Below are positions 39,310 to 49,001 of a DNA stretch of 64,000 nucleotides, piece by piece. The DNA is taken from positions 3,720,001 to 3,784,000 of the forward strand of contig NZ_CP016210.1 of the NCBI RefSeq assembly GCF_001682385.1. The letters are read 5' to 3'. The notes under the pieces are model-generated. The model did no database searches and was not told where the DNA came from. It was given only the letters and a program-made list of their open reading frames with translations. A program made the position numbers and the translations under genes. The DNA is from Azoarcus olearius. Its GTDB lineage: Bacteria; Pseudomonadota; Gammaproteobacteria; Burkholderiales; Rhodocyclaceae. Numbering within the stretch: position 1 is the first letter of the stretch; every line of letters begins with the position of its first letter.

Positions 39310-39738
39310 TCATGCCTTGTCGCTGCCAACGACCTGCTTCGGGGTCGTGTCGAGCCGTAGCTCCAGTTGCTGACTGCTGTCCACAGCGGCCGGATCCGCG
39401 GCCGCTTGCGGCTCGGCGGGGGCGGTGTTGTCGGGGGGCGCCGCGTCCGCCTTGATAGCGGCGACGGCCTGATCGACGCTGGACTCGACCTGCGCAACCT
39501 CCGTGCGGACCGAACTCTCGAGCGCTTGTGCCTGCTGCTGGACCTGCTGCTGGAGCTTCTTCAGCTCCTCGAGCTGCATTTCCCGCTGGATGTCGGACTT
39601 GACGTCGCTTACATAGCGCTGCAGACGACCGAGAAGATGCCCTGCGGTACGGGCGACCTTGGGCAAGCGCTCGGGGCCGACCACGATGAGCATGACGACC
39701 CCGATGACGACCAGCTCAGAAAATCCGAAATCGAACAT
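39310..39738 (-). CDS. tatB: Sec-independent protein translocase TatB
   Basis: Single-pass membrane protein that works with TatC in substrate binding. Of 142 residues, the first 22 (MFDFGFSELVVIGVVMLIVV) form the helix with the TatB-type acidic residue in SELV, followed by GPERLPKVARTAGHLLGRLQ as amphipathic helix. A long coiled-coil-like, acidic and alanine-rich tail ends the protein. The GPERLP hinge separates it from TatA. Confidence 0.95.
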   Translation of the reverse strand: MFDFGFSELVVIGVVMLIVVGPERLPKVARTAGHLLGRLQRYVSDVKSDIQREMQLEELKKLQQQVQQQAQALESSVRTEVAQVESSVDQAVAAIKADAAPPDNTAPAEPQAAADPAAVDSSQQLELRLDTTPKQVVGSDKA

Positions 39739-39805
39739 GTTCCCCAGCCTGACAAAACAAAGGGGCGCTCCGCGCGGGCGCCCCTGGTACTACGTCGCTG
39801 CGGGC

Positions 39806-40039
39806 TCAGGAATGGGTCTTCTCGACCTTTTCCCTTGCCTCTCCCTCCAGGGTCTGCCCGCCGGAGATTTTTTGCTGGGTAGAGGCGTCGGCTGCCGCGT
39901 CGGCGTCTTTCATTCCATCCTTGAAGCCTTTGACCGCGCCGCCAAGGTCCTGGCCGATGTTGCGCAACTTCTTGGTGCCGAAAACCAGCATGACGATAAC
40001 CAGCACGATCAACCAGTGCCAGATGCTGAACGAACCCAT
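39806..40039 (-). CDS. tatA: Sec-independent protein translocase TatA
   Basis: Pore-forming subunit, 77 residues. [20 protein letters not shown] contains the short membrane helix and FGTKKL hinge; [19 protein letters not shown] is the amphipathic helix; the tail is acidic. ATG 40039 has AGGAGAG close upstream; the frame runs on to 40075 without family match. First of tatABC, 186 bases downstream of hisE. Confidence 0.96.
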   Translation of the reverse strand: MGSFSIWHWLIVLVIVMLVFGTKKLRNIGQDLGGAVKGFKDGMKDADAAADASTQQKISGGQTLEGEAREKVEKTHS

Positions 40040-40225
40040 CCTGCTCTCCTTGATACTGCAATCCGGCGGCACCAATCGGGCTGGCGGCCACCGTTCAGAC
40101 GCGTTGATGAAGATGATACACCGACGCTACCACTGCTCCTGGAAGCCCTCGGGCCTGAAGTAACGTCGTCTCACTGCCCTTTGCTGAGACGCTGGCGGCC
40201 GCCCTGCGTTCCTGGCGCCGTGCCT

Positions 40226-40549
40226 CTAATTCTTGCGCGACTTCTTCTCGTCGATCCCGGAAACCCCCTCGCGGCGGCGGAACTCCGCCAGCACATCGTC
40301 CACCGACAGCCCGAAATGCGACAGCAGCACCATCGAGTGGAACCAAAGATCGGTTACCTCCCAGACGATGTGCAGCATGTCCTTGTCCTTGGCGGCCATG
40401 ATGGTTTCCGCCGCCTCTTCCGCCACCTTCTTGCAGATGGCGTCCGTACCCTTGGCGTACAGACTCGACACGTACGACGAATCCGGATCCGCCTTCTTGC
40501 GTTCGGCCAACGTGGCGGCCACGCGGTGCAGCACTTCGATATCGATCAT
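40226..40549 (-). CDS. hisE: Phosphoribosyl-ATP pyrophosphatase
   Basis: Second step of histidine synthesis, removing pyrophosphate from phosphoribosyl-ATP. 107 residues of all-alpha NTP pyrophosphohydrolase: [22 protein letters not shown]-type core with [14 protein letters not shown] (about residues 44-57) and [19 protein letters not shown] supplying the magnesium-binding acids. Separate from HisI, unlike the fused form of enterobacteria. Its start overlaps the hisI stop. Confidence 0.95.
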   Translation of the reverse strand: MIDIEVLHRVAATLAERKKADPDSSYVSSLYAKGTDAICKKVAEEAAETIMAAKDKDMLHIVWEVTDLWFHSMVLLSHFGLSVDDVLAEFRRREGVSGIDEKKSRKN

Positions 40550-40941
40550 GAATAGATGTCCTTGGGATCCTTCAGGACCGGCTCCACGGTCTCCCAGCGG
40601 CCGTCGGCAAGATACTTCTGGAAAAAGCAGCTATGGCGCCCGGTATGGCAGGCGATTCCCCCGACCTGCTCCACCTTCATCAGCACCACGTCGTTGTCGC
40701 AGTCAATCCGCAGCTCGACCACCTTCTGGACGTGCCCCGACTCTTCGCCCTTGTGCCACAGCTTACGGCGCGATCGTGACCAGTAGATGGCGTTGCCGGT
40801 TTCGGCCGTGCGCTGCAGGGCTTCGCGGTTCATCCACGCGAACATCAGCACGTCGCCCGTGGAGGCCTCCTGGGCGATCACCGGCACCAGGCCGTTTTCG
40901 TCCCACTTCACCTCGTTGAGCCACTTGGTGCTCGTACTCAC
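40546..40941 (-). CDS. hisI: Phosphoribosyl-AMP cyclohydrolase
   Basis: Third step of histidine synthesis, opening the adenine ring. 131 residues with [39 protein letters not shown], the metal acids in [10 protein letters not shown] (about residues 78-87) and the zinc cysteine in [17 protein letters not shown] overlaps link it to hisF upstream and hisE downstream. Confidence 0.96.
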   Translation of the reverse strand: MSTSTKWLNEVKWDENGLVPVIAQEASTGDVLMFAWMNREALQRTAETGNAIYWSRSRRKLWHKGEESGHVQKVVELRIDCDNDVVLMKVEQVGGIACHTGRHSCFFQKYLADGRWETVEPVLKDPKDIYS

Positions 40942-41696
40942 AGCCGCACCTCGATCCCGCGCGTCCGCATCAACTCCTTCGCCTCGCGTACCGTGTGCTG
41001 ACCGAAATGGAAGATGCTCGCAGCCAGCACGGCGTCCGCCCGCCCCTCGCTGACGCCATCCGCCAGGTGTTCGAGCGAACCGACACCACCGCTGGCGATG
41101 ACCGGAATGCCTACGGCGTCCGACACCGCTCGCGTCAGACCGAGGTCGAAGCCGATCTTGGTACCGTCGCGGTCCATGCTCGTCAGCAGGATCTCACCCG
41201 CACCGAGCGACTCCACCTTGCGCGCCCATTCGATGGCGTCGAGCCCGGTAGGATTGCGCCCGCCGTGGGTGAACACCTCCCACTTACCCGGGCCGGTCTG
41301 CTTGGCGTCGACCGCAACCACGATGCACTGGCTGCCGACCTTGCCACTGGCTTCGGCAACGATGGAAGGGTTGTTGACCGCAGCGGTGTTGATGCTCACT
41401 TTGTCCGCCCCCGCGTTGAGCAGGCGCCGGACGTCCTCCACCGAGCGCACGCCGCCGCCGACAGTGAGCGGAATGAACACCTGTTCCGCAACCCGCTCGA
41501 CCACGTGCAGGATGATGTCGCGATCATCGGAGCTGGCCGTGATGTCGAGAAAGGTGATCTCGTCGGCCCCTTGCGCATCGTAGCGTCGCGCCACCTCGAC
41601 CGGATCTCCGGCGTCGCGGAGATCGACGAAATTGACGCCCTTGACGACCCGGCCTGCGCTGACGTCGAGACAGGGAATGATGCGCTTTGCCAGCAT
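40938..41696 (-). CDS. hisF: Imidazole glycerol phosphate synthase, cyclase subunit
   Basis: Works with HisH to make imidazole glycerol phosphate and AICAR. A 252-residue beta-alpha barrel: [20 protein letters not shown] with catalytic Asp11, [46 protein letters not shown] with the second Asp, and [13 protein letters not shown]. Its start overlaps the hisA stop. The twofold phosphate motifs resemble HisA, as in all such pairs. Confidence 0.97.
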   Translation of the reverse strand: MLAKRIIPCLDVSAGRVVKGVNFVDLRDAGDPVEVARRYDAQGADEITFLDITASSDDRDIILHVVERVAEQVFIPLTVGGGVRSVEDVRRLLNAGADKVSINTAAVNNPSIVAEASGKVGSQCIVVAVDAKQTGPGKWEVFTHGGRNPTGLDAIEWARKVESLGAGEILLTSMDRDGTKIGFDLGLTRAVSDAVGIPVIASGGVGSLEHLADGVSEGRADAVLAASIFHFGQHTVREAKELMRTRGIEVRL

Positions 41697-42451
41697 CAGG
41701 CGGCTCCGCCCGGCGCGCGGAGAGCGTCTGCGCGGGACTGGGCTGCCGAAAGGTCGAGCGTGCCTTCGTAGATTGCACGTCCAGTGATCGCCCCCATGAT
41801 GCCTTCGTCCTCGACGGCGCACAGGGCTTCGATGTCGGTGAGCGAAGCGATGCCACCGCTGGCAATGACCGGGATGCGGAGCGCCCGGGCAAGCCTGACC
41901 GTGGCTTCGATATTGACGCCCGACAGCATGCCGTCACGGCCGATGTCGGTGTAGATCACGGCTTCGACCCCGTAGTCCTCGAACTTCTTTGCGAGATCGA
42001 CGACATCGTGGCCGGTCATCTTGGACCAGCCGTCTACCGCGACCTTCCCGTCCTTCGCATCAAGACCGACGATGATGTGGCCCGGAAACGCCCCGCACGC
42101 ATCGTGCAGGAAACCGGGGTTCTTCACCGCAGCGGTGCCGATGATGACGTAGGAGATGCCGTTGTCGAGATAGTGTTCGATGGTATCGAGGTCACGAATG
42201 CCGCCGCCGAGCTGAACGGGGATGTCGTCACCCACTTCGTCGGTGATCGCGCGGATGGCGCCGCCGTTCTTGGGCTTGCCGGCGAACGCGCCGTTGAGAT
42301 CGACGAGATGCAGCCGGCGGGCCCCCTGCTTGATCCAGTGCCGCGCCATCGCGGCAGGATCTTCGGAGAACACCGTGGCGTCGTCCATTTCGCCCTGCTT
42401 CAGGCGAACACATTGACCATCCTTCAGGTCGATAGCGGGGATCAGCAACAT
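41696..42451 (-). CDS. hisA: Phosphoribosylformimino-ACAR isomerase
   Basis: Opens the ribose of ProFAR in histidine synthesis. 251-residue barrel beginning [19 protein letters not shown] with catalytic Asp8, then [51 protein letters not shown] with the second Asp, and [13 protein letters not shown]. 45 bases after hisH, and overlapping hisF. Confidence 0.97.
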   Translation of the reverse strand: MLLIPAIDLKDGQCVRLKQGEMDDATVFSEDPAAMARHWIKQGARRLHLVDLNGAFAGKPKNGGAIRAITDEVGDDIPVQLGGGIRDLDTIEHYLDNGISYVIIGTAAVKNPGFLHDACGAFPGHIIVGLDAKDGKVAVDGWSKMTGHDVVDLAKKFEDYGVEAVIYTDIGRDGMLSGVNIEATVRLARALRIPVIASGGIASLTDIEALCAVEDEGIMGAITGRAIYEGTLDLSAAQSRADALRAPGGAA

Positions 42452-42496
42452 ACCGGGAACAGAAGCAGTGAAGATGAGGGAGATGCTGGCCGCCGC

Positions 42497-43135
42497 TCAG
42501 GGCGCCCAACGGATGAAATTGTCGAGCAAGCGCAGACCCGCCTGGGCGCTCTTTTCCGGGTGAAACTGAACGGCGAAGATATTAGCCCGGGCTACCGCAC
42601 TGGTAAAGCGCAGCCCGTAGTCGGTTTCCGCCGCGGTCAAGGCCGCATCGGCGGGTGCGACGAAGTAGCTGTGAACAAAGTAAAAGCGTTCGCCGTCGGG
42701 GATGCCTTCCCACAGCGGGTGCGGCTTCTTCTGCCACACCTCGTTCCAGCCCATGTGAGGCACCTTGAGACGGGCGCCGTCGGCCGCAACCATGCCCTCA
42801 TCCGGAAACCGCACGACCTTGCCCGGCAGGATCGACATCCCCGGCACATCGCCTTCCGCGGAATGCTCGAACAGCATCTGCTGGCCGATGCAGATCCCGA
42901 GAAAGGGCTTGGTGGCCGCAGCCTCCAGCACCACGGGACGCAGCCCGCGCGCATCCAGCTCGCGCATGCAGTCGGGCATGGCGCCCTGCCCCGGGAACAC
43001 CACGCGCTTTGCGGCCGCCACCACGGCGGGGTCGGACGTAATGACAACGCTGCGGTCACCCGCAACGTGCTCGATTGCCTTGGCAACGGAACGGAGGTTG
43101 CCCATTCCGTAGTCGATGATGGCCACGTCGGTCAT
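42497..43135 (-). CDS. hisH: Imidazole glycerol phosphate synthase, glutamine amidotransferase subunit
   Basis: Provides ammonia to HisF. 212 residues: [20 protein letters not shown] at the start, [12 protein letters not shown], the nucleophile Cys in [14 protein letters not shown] near residue 83, and the His-Glu dyad in [12 protein letters not shown] near the C-terminus. Sits between hisB (54 bases upstream) and hisA. Confidence 0.97.
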   Translation of the reverse strand: MTDVAIIDYGMGNLRSVAKAIEHVAGDRSVVITSDPAVVAAAKRVVFPGQGAMPDCMRELDARGLRPVVLEAAATKPFLGICIGQQMLFEHSAEGDVPGMSILPGKVVRFPDEGMVAADGARLKVPHMGWNEVWQKKPHPLWEGIPDGERFYFVHSYFVAPADAALTAAETDYGLRFTSAVARANIFAVQFHPEKSAQAGLRLLDNFIRWAP

Positions 43136-43189
43136 CTGGGAGCGCTCGCTGAGGAGATGAGTGAAGAAAGGGGCGCGGGTGGATGCGCG

Positions 43190-43777
43190 TTAAAGCGCAC
43201 CCTTCGTGGAGGGAATGGCACCGGCCAGGCGTTCGTCGCGGGTAGCCGCCATGCGGAGCGCGCGGCCAAAGGCCTTGAAGATCGTCTCGCACTGGTGGTG
43301 CGCGTTGTCGCCGCGCAGGTTATCCACGTGCAGCGTCACCCCGGCGTGGTTGACAAAGCCCTGGAAGAACTCGCGCGCCAGATCCACATCGAAATTGCCG
43401 ATACGTGCGCGCGTGTAATCGACGAAATAATGCAGGCCCGGCCGGCCGGAAAAATCGACCACCACGCGCGACAGCGCCTCGTCGAGCGGCACGTAGGCGT
43501 GGCCGTAGCGCAGGATGCCCTTCTTGTCGCCCAGCGCCTTCGCAAACGCCTGACCCAGGGTGATGCCCACGTCCTCCACCGTATGGTGGTCGTCGATATG
43601 GGTATCACCCTCCGCGCGCACCTCGAGGTCGATGGCGCCGTGACGGGCAATCTGGTCGAGCATGTGATCGAAGAACGGCACCCCGGTGGCGAGCACGGAC
43701 TTGCCGGTGCCATCCAGGTCGATGCGGACCGAAATACGGGTTTCGAGGGTGTCGCGGGTTACGTCGGCGTGCCGCAT
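43190..43777 (-). CDS. hisB: Imidazoleglycerol-phosphate dehydratase
   Basis: Dehydrates imidazole glycerol phosphate to imidazole acetol phosphate. 195 residues, the monofunctional form without a phosphatase domain. Manganese-binding His-rich motifs are visible: [14 protein letters not shown] near residue 37, [15 protein letters not shown] near 60, HYFVDY, and [17 protein letters not shown] near 164. ATG 43777 matches the family start; the frame is open to 43885 into the intergenic space. Faces hisC, with 110 bases between. Confidence 0.96.
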   Translation of the reverse strand: MRHADVTRDTLETRISVRIDLDGTGKSVLATGVPFFDHMLDQIARHGAIDLEVRAEGDTHIDDHHTVEDVGITLGQAFAKALGDKKGILRYGHAYVPLDEALSRVVVDFSGRPGLHYFVDYTRARIGNFDVDLAREFFQGFVNHAGVTLHVDNLRGDNAHHQCETIFKAFGRALRMAATRDERLAGAIPSTKGAL

Positions 43778-43887
43778 GGCTGGACAGGCTGCAGAGAAAA
43801 TCGAGGCCCATGATACCATCGCCGCACGATCCGGCCGCAAGCCGCGCCGCCCCCGCAAACCCCCCGTTGCCAGCCGATACTGCAAGC

Positions 43888-44976
43888 ATGAGCCGCTACT
43901 GGAGCGCCGTCGTTCACGGCCTGACCCCTTATGTGCCGGGCGAACAGCCCAAGCTCGACAACCTGGTCAAGCTCAACACCAACGAGCATCCGTACGGTCC
44001 GTCGCCGCGCGCGCTGGAGGCTATCCGCGCCGCCACATCGGATGCGCTGCGGCTGTATCCGGACCCCAACGCCGACGCACTCAAGCAGGCGCTCGCCGCG
44101 CGCTACCGGGTGAAGGCAGCGCAGATATTCGTCGGCAACGGCTCGGACGAAGTGCTGGCCCACGCTTTCATGGCCCTGCTCCGCCACGAGCGCCCGCTGT
44201 GGTTTCCGGACATCAGTTACAGCTTCTACCCGGTATATTGCGGCCTCTATGGCGTTCCGTCGCGCGTGGTGCCGCTCGACGCCGACTTTGCGATCCGCGC
44301 CGACGACTACCTTCCCCGGGGCGAAGACCGCGCTGGCGCGATCATCTTTCCCAACCCCAACGCCCCCACCGGCCGCCTGCTGCCGCTCGCCGATATCGAG
44401 CGCATCGTCGCCAGCAATCCGGATGCTGTGGTTCTGGTCGACGAAGCCTATGTCGATTTCGGCGGCGAAAGCGCGATCGCGCTGGCGGACCGCTACCCCA
44501 ACCTGCTGGTAGTACAAACCTTCTCCAAGAGCCGTTCGCTCGCCGGGCTGCGCGTCGGGTTCGCTGTCGGCCACCCGGCACTGATCGAAGCCCTGGAGCG
44601 CGTGAAGAACAGCTTCAACTCCTACCCGCTCGACCGCCTCGCCATCGCCGGCGCGGTCGCTTCGGTGGAAGACGAAGCGCACTTCTCCGACAGCTGCGCG
44701 AAAGTGATCGCCACCCGCGAGCGCCTGACGGCCGCGCTGGCGGCACTGGGCTTCCAGGTCCTGCCGTCAGCCGCCAACTTCGTCTTTGCGCGCCATCCTG
44801 CGCACGACGCCGGGCAACTCTCCGCGGCGCTACGCGAGCGCGCCATCATCGTGCGCCACTTCCGCCAGCCGCGCATCGACCAGTTCCTGCGCATTACCGT
44901 GGGCACGGATGCGCAGTGCGAGACGCTGGTCGCCGGGTTGCGGGAAATCCTGGCGCGCGCAGGTACAGGCGGTTAA
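43888..44976 (+). CDS. hisC: Histidinol-phosphate aminotransferase
   Basis: PLP enzyme converting imidazole acetol phosphate to histidinol phosphate. 362 residues with [15 protein letters not shown] near residue 26, [48 protein letters not shown] and the PLP Lys in [15 protein letters not shown] near residue 215. ATG 43888 ([12 protein letters not shown]) is preferred to an upstream ATG at 43810. It is transcribed away from hisBHAFIE, so the his genes form a divergent pair. Confidence 0.93.
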   Translation: MSRYWSAVVHGLTPYVPGEQPKLDNLVKLNTNEHPYGPSPRALEAIRAATSDALRLYPDPNADALKQALAARYRVKAAQIFVGNGSDEVLAHAFMALLRHERPLWFPDISYSFYPVYCGLYGVPSRVVPLDADFAIRADDYLPRGEDRAGAIIFPNPNAPTGRLLPLADIERIVASNPDAVVLVDEAYVDFGGESAIALADRYPNLLVVQTFSKSRSLAGLRVGFAVGHPALIEALERVKNSFNSYPLDRLAIAGAVASVEDEAHFSDSCAKVIATRERLTAALAALGFQVLPSAANFVFARHPAHDAGQLSAALRERAIIVRHFRQPRIDQFLRITVGTDAQCETLVAGLREILARAGTGG

Positions 44977-45057
44977 CCGGGAAGAAGGGCTTCGCTGCCC
45001 CCGCGGCCGATTGGCAGTGACGGCAAGGCCGCACAGGCGGCCCGTGCCACCGCTCGA

Positions 45058-45792
45058 TCAGACGTCGGCTTCACCCACCCGGCCCGCGGCCGACAGCAGG
45101 CGCTGCTTCACCGCCATCACCTTGCGTGCGTACTCGGCCTCAGGGTCCGAAATGGCACCGCTGTAATACTGCAAGGCCCCCTGGATGCTGCCATAGCGGC
45201 GCAAGCCCTCACGCAGGATCAGGGTACCGACGCGGACATTCAGCTTCGGGTCGAACAGCGCATCCTCGCCCCGTGACTTGCCGATCTTGTCCATGTGGTA
45301 GCGCGGAATCACCTGCATCAGCCCCTGCGCGCCCGCCTCGCTCTCCGCAAACGGATTGAAGCGGGACTCCACCGCCATCACGGCGACGATCAGCAGCGGG
45401 TCTATCCCGGAGTGCTTGCCCGCATCCTGCGCGGCCAGCAACACCGGCTCGAGCACCAGGCCGGATACCCGATAGGTGCGGGAAATCCAGTCGCGTACAC
45501 GAACCATCTCGCGTGTCAGACCGGTCGGCTCGACGGCAGGCGGTACCTGCACCTTTTCGACCTCGACCGCAGGCACGTGCTCCGCGACGGCGATCGACCC
45601 CGCGACTTCCTGAGTGGTGTTCCGCGCTGCAGCGGTGGCAACCGGATCGACGGCAGACAGCGAAGGCAGGACGCCGCCGAGGATGGTGCTGCCGGCAAAC
45701 AGACCGGCAAACAGCAGACTGCCGTGGGTGAGATGAATCAAGACCTTTCCCGCACGACGCAGCGGGAAAGCAGTGCGAGTTGCGTGGTTCAT
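45058..45792 (-). CDS. Lytic transglycosylase, SLT domain
   Basis: Exported peptidoglycan-cleaving enzyme of 244 residues. A hydrophobic N-terminal segment (LIHLTHGSLLFAGLFAGSTIL, about residues 18-38) acts as signal or anchor. The SLT domain spans about residues 115-225: LLIVAVMAVESRFNPFAES gives the catalytic Glu, AGAQGLMQVIPRYH and LNVRVGTLILREGLRRYGSI follow, and ALQYYSGAI closes the groove. It produces 1,6-anhydromuropeptides, the substrate of AmpD encoded next upstream, which makes the pairing logical. Preceded by an unusually structured 297-base leader. Confidence 0.9.
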   Translation of the reverse strand: MNHATRTAFPLRRAGKVLIHLTHGSLLFAGLFAGSTILGGVLPSLSAVDPVATAAARNTTQEVAGSIAVAEHVPAVEVEKVQVPPAVEPTGLTREMVRVRDWISRTYRVSGLVLEPVLLAAQDAGKHSGIDPLLIVAVMAVESRFNPFAESEAGAQGLMQVIPRYHMDKIGKSRGEDALFDPKLNVRVGTLILREGLRRYGSIQGALQYYSGAISDPEAEYARKVMAVKQRLLSAAGRVGEADV

Positions 45793-46089
45793 GGTGTCCT
45801 CCGTGCTGTAGCCGGAGTCCTCGACATCGCAGCCGGATGGACTGCGGTCCCCGCGCCCGATGCCTGTCGCATCGACCGCCGGTCAGCGCCAGGGCCGGTA
45901 GGCCCCGCCGCCGGGTCGTCGAACCCGGTCAGTAGGTGTTCGGGCAAGGGGCCGCAACCAGACCCATCACCCCCCAGTGCAAACAGCCATGACTCTTGCG
46001 CCGCCTCTGTGTCGAAGCAACGTCGCACTGGTGCAAATTGATTTCAAGGCAATGCTGCAACGCGACAAATCGTTGAAGCGGGTCGGAGT
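45793..46089 (-). promoter_or_regulatory. Structured leader upstream of the lytic transglycosylase
   Basis: No gene I would call lies in these 297 bases. Four hairpins follow each other within 90 bases: GGAC/GTCC (45839-45850), CGATGC/GCATCG (45858-45874), GGGCC/GGCCC (45892-45905) and CCGGGT/ACCCGG (45911-45928). This could be a regulatory RNA leader. A 79-codon frame (45789-46028) also crosses it and overlaps the next start as ATGA; I regard it as less likely to be coding. Confidence 0.4.
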
Positions 46090-46701
46090 TTATTGATTCC
46101 TTTGATCTTTGTCAAAACACGCCCACTTCATTCCCACCCCACCGTCCAGCAGCGCACGCAGCCGCTCCCAGTCGAAGCAGGGGCCAGGGTCGGTCTTGCG
46201 ACCCGGCGCGACGTCCGAATGGCCCGCAATCGCGTCGATCGGATAGCGGCTCCGCAAGGCCGCCACCAGCCCGGCAAGCTGCCGATACTGGACCTCCTCG
46301 AAGGGCTGGGTGTCACAGCCTTCCAGCTCGATACCGATGGAAAAATCGTTGCACCGCTCCCGCCCCTCCCAGCACGAAACCCCGGCATGCCAGGCACGGT
46401 CGTCGGTGGAAACGAACTGGACCACCTCGCCGTTGCGGCGAATGAAGAAGTGCGCGGAGACGCGCAACGCGTGGATCGTCGCGTAGTAGGGATGCTCGGT
46501 GGGGTCGAGGCGATTGGTGAAGAGTTGCTCGACGCCGGGACCGCCAAACTCGTCGGGCGGGAGGCTGATGGCGTGGATGATGATCAGGCTGGGCGGCTCT
46601 CCGCCTGGACGCGGATCGAAATTGGGCGATGGCAGCCACCGCGCATCCCATCCATCGCTACTCGACACCGCATCCTCCGATTGTTGAACGGACTCCGCCA
46701 C
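46090..46701 (-). CDS. ampD: 1,6-anhydro-N-acetylmuramyl-L-alanine amidase AmpD
   Basis: Cytoplasmic zinc amidase that splits anhydro-muropeptides taken up during wall recycling. 203 residues. Zinc ligands are the His in LIIIHAISLPPDEFGG near residue 43, the His in AIAGHSDVAPGRKTDPGP and the Asp in that motif. FIRRNGEVVQFVSTDDRAWH and CNDFSIGIELEG are family landmarks. No signal peptide, as for AmpD rather than the periplasmic AmiD type. Upstream of the lytic transglycosylase. Confidence 0.95.
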   Translation of the reverse strand: MAESVQQSEDAVSSSDGWDARWLPSPNFDPRPGGEPPSLIIIHAISLPPDEFGGPGVEQLFTNRLDPTEHPYYATIHALRVSAHFFIRRNGEVVQFVSTDDRAWHAGVSCWEGRERCNDFSIGIELEGCDTQPFEEVQYRQLAGLVAALRSRYPIDAIAGHSDVAPGRKTDPGPCFDWERLRALLDGGVGMKWACFDKDQRNQ

Positions 46702-46761
46702 CCGCGTCCTCTTTCCCCGACTTCAGCCCGCCTTCATGCCGGCGGCCCTTTGCGGCCACTC

Positions 46762-48642
46762 TCAATCCCCCGCCGACTCCCAATAAGCCCGGACTGAAAC
46801 GGCCCTCGTCAGCATGCGCCGCATCGTCACCGCCATCTCGTCCTCATCCGGCAACGGCAACTCGTTCCGTTCAAACGGATCGGCCACGACATCGAAGCGC
46901 TTGAGCGGCTCCTTGCCGTAGAAATACAACACCTTTTCGTCGCCCTCGCGCCACGTCATGCACTGATTCTGCGCCCAGCATTGGGTAAGCACGCCTTCTT
47001 GCGGGGCACCAAACAACGAGCGCCCGGGCAACACGCCCTGCCAGTCGGCCTGAAGCAGTTCGAGAATCGTCGGCAATATATCAAGGTGCTGCCGGGCGCC
47101 TTCAATGATCTGGGACTGAATCTGCTTCGGATAGTGAATCAAGAGGGGAACTCTTACCCCTTCTTCGTAGGGCAGCTTGTTATGCCCCATCAAACCGTGC
47201 TCACCAAATCCCTCCCCGTGATCCCCGGTTATCACCACGATCGTGTCATCGAGAACGCCTAGGCGTTCCAGTTCTCCGAACAGATCCCTGACAACCGTAT
47301 CTGCGTAGGCGACGGTTCGCTTGTACTTGCGAAGAAGCATGGGCGCCTGCGGGAGGCTGTAGTCATTGCTGAACGCATCCTCCGGTATGTCCTCCTCCCC
47401 GGGTATCGCGTACGGATGATGAGTGACTACGGTAAGCAGATGCGCGAAGAATGGCCCTCGCCCCGCCTTGATCCAGCGCCCCAGCGCGGGAATCATCGCC
47501 TTGTCGTCTATGCCGAAATAGCCCAGTCGATGAAAGGCCGCGGCATCGAGATCTTCCAGCGCGATGAATTGCTCAAACCCCATATTCTCGACCAGCGTTT
47601 TCCGCCGTTCGAAACCGCCCATTGCAGACTGTATGAACAGTGACCGGTAACCCGAATCTTTCAGTATTTCCGGCAGGCACCTGACCTTCAACTCACCCGG
47701 GTTAGCCTCAACAATGTACTGCCCGGGGTGAGCGTACATGCCACAAATGATGCCGACCAATGCCTTGGACGTATGGTCATTCGTCGTATAGGCGTGCCGC
47801 ACCCAGGCGCCGTTACGGGCCAACTGGGCGATAAACGGAGTCGCCTCACCGTCTCCTGATCGCCATGGGCTGATCTCGGATGCCCGTGTCGACTCCAGCG
47901 TAATGAAGAGTATGTTTGGGCGGCGCTTAACATTCACAGCGGAGGGCGCGATGTAAATACGCTCGGGCGCCACACCCAGTGCGGCCTCATTCAAGGTGGA
48001 ATTGAACGGCGTGCCAAAAAGGAAGTCGGCGAAATATCCCACACTATGCCAACTACTGTACTGGGGTCGGATGATCGGCTCATTACCGAGCACCGGTCCC
48101 AAAACCCAGCCGACCGAAACAACAGGAAGAATGCCTACAACGCCTTTCCAATATCCGCGCACGCGCCAAGCACAAAGAGACGCCACCGCAGCCCCTGGAA
48201 CCAGCAGTAAAGGCAGGGTGGACTGCCCGCCCGCCTCATGCTGGGCGATCGCAAGGACGTGCGGAAGATTCTCCACACTGTAAGACAGCAATTCCGGACT
48301 CAGAAATGAACCGGTCTTCATCCACAGGTGATGCGAGAGCAATACGACCAAGGCGGTCGCGATCGGGATGAAGAGTTCGACCACAGCAAGCTTGATGTAA
48401 AGCCAGCGCGGAATGCCACCAGTAGGCCTCATTAACCTGTAAAGCCCAAGGGCCAGGGCCATGACACCCACATCGACGAAAAGACCCCGAAGCCCTTCGC
48501 CAAAAGCCCATCCATACCCCTCGAGCTCTATCCGCTCAAGGTAGATGTAGCACAGAAAACAGACGACTCCGAACGTAACGTGCAGCGGAAGCTCGTCTAT
48601 CGTTCCGCTCCGCAAGAACCTACCCCATACCCAACGTCTCAT
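46762..48642 (-). CDS. Sulfatase-like membrane enzyme (alkaline phosphatase superfamily)
   Basis: A 626-residue inner-membrane enzyme resembling LTA-synthase and phosphoethanolamine-transferase types. About five hydrophobic segments fill the first 220 residues, then comes a periplasmic catalytic domain: NILFITLEST (first metal Glu), TTNDHTSKALVGIICGMY with Thr where these transferases carry their nucleophile, and VITGDHGEGFGEHGLMGHN with Asp-His metal ligands. There is no CxPSR motif, so it is unlikely to be a true sulfatase. It may modify LPS or another envelope glycan. The frame is open to a GTG at 48783, but MRRWVWGRFLRSG at 48642 is a more natural start. By eye the DNA is more AT-rich than its neighbours, hinting at transfer. 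Confidence 0.8.
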   Translation of the reverse strand: MRRWVWGRFLRSGTIDELPLHVTFGVVCFLCYIYLERIELEGYGWAFGEGLRGLFVDVGVMALALGLYRLMRPTGGIPRWLYIKLAVVELFIPIATALVVLLSHHLWMKTGSFLSPELLSYSVENLPHVLAIAQHEAGGQSTLPLLLVPGAAVASLCAWRVRGYWKGVVGILPVVSVGWVLGPVLGNEPIIRPQYSSWHSVGYFADFLFGTPFNSTLNEAALGVAPERIYIAPSAVNVKRRPNILFITLESTRASEISPWRSGDGEATPFIAQLARNGAWVRHAYTTNDHTSKALVGIICGMYAHPGQYIVEANPGELKVRCLPEILKDSGYRSLFIQSAMGGFERRKTLVENMGFEQFIALEDLDAAAFHRLGYFGIDDKAMIPALGRWIKAGRGPFFAHLLTVVTHHPYAIPGEEDIPEDAFSNDYSLPQAPMLLRKYKRTVAYADTVVRDLFGELERLGVLDDTIVVITGDHGEGFGEHGLMGHNKLPYEEGVRVPLLIHYPKQIQSQIIEGARQHLDILPTILELLQADWQGVLPGRSLFGAPQEGVLTQCWAQNQCMTWREGDEKVLYFYGKEPLKRFDVVADPFERNELPLPDEDEMAVTMRRMLTRAVSVRAYWESAGD

Positions 48643-49001
48643 TCCAAATCCAGGCAATGCTTTGATATCCGGGCGGTGCAGAAACCCCGGCTGTTCTTTT
48701 GGATAACTTCCCGTCGATTTCGCAACCCGCCTTACCGCGCCTCCGACTCGATTCCGATCTTCGTCCAAAAAGCGGCCCCACACTACCTAGCATTCCACAC
48801 GGGCGCGCAAATCGGCGAGAGATGGATGACCTGCAAACAACAGGGCCCTGCGACGGGGCATCCCGCGCGTGCAGATACGGATAGCAGCGGATTCAGGAAC
48901 GCCGCCAGGAGCGCAAGTCCCGGAGGTGCGCCGGGGACGGCAACCTCCCGGTTTCCTTGTGCAATCGCTGGCGTCCGGCCCATCGCGCAAGTCCGCGTCG
49001 G
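48643..49001. other. Gene-free stretch between the O-GlcNAc-transferase-like and sulfatase-like genes
   Basis: No gene is supported here. If the sulfatase-like protein starts at the GTG 48783, the first part would be coding. No clear promoter, terminator or repeat was recognised. Confidence 0.4.

Noticed and set aside
40040-40225. A small gene between hisE and tatA
   Set aside because: Other betaproteobacteria, as I recall, often have a HIT-family gene here, but no frame in these 186 bases resembles one; the open frame at 40095-40346 is a shadow overlapping hisE.
45027-45042. GGCCGC-ACAG-GCGGCC hairpin between hisC and the lytic transglycosylase gene
   Set aside because: Good stem but no T-run on either strand, so not called as an intrinsic terminator.
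45789-46028. A 79-residue protein gene upstream of the lytic transglycosylase
   Set aside because: The ATGA overlap is suggestive, but the second half is low-complexity and follows the hairpins; kept only as an alternative to a structured leader.
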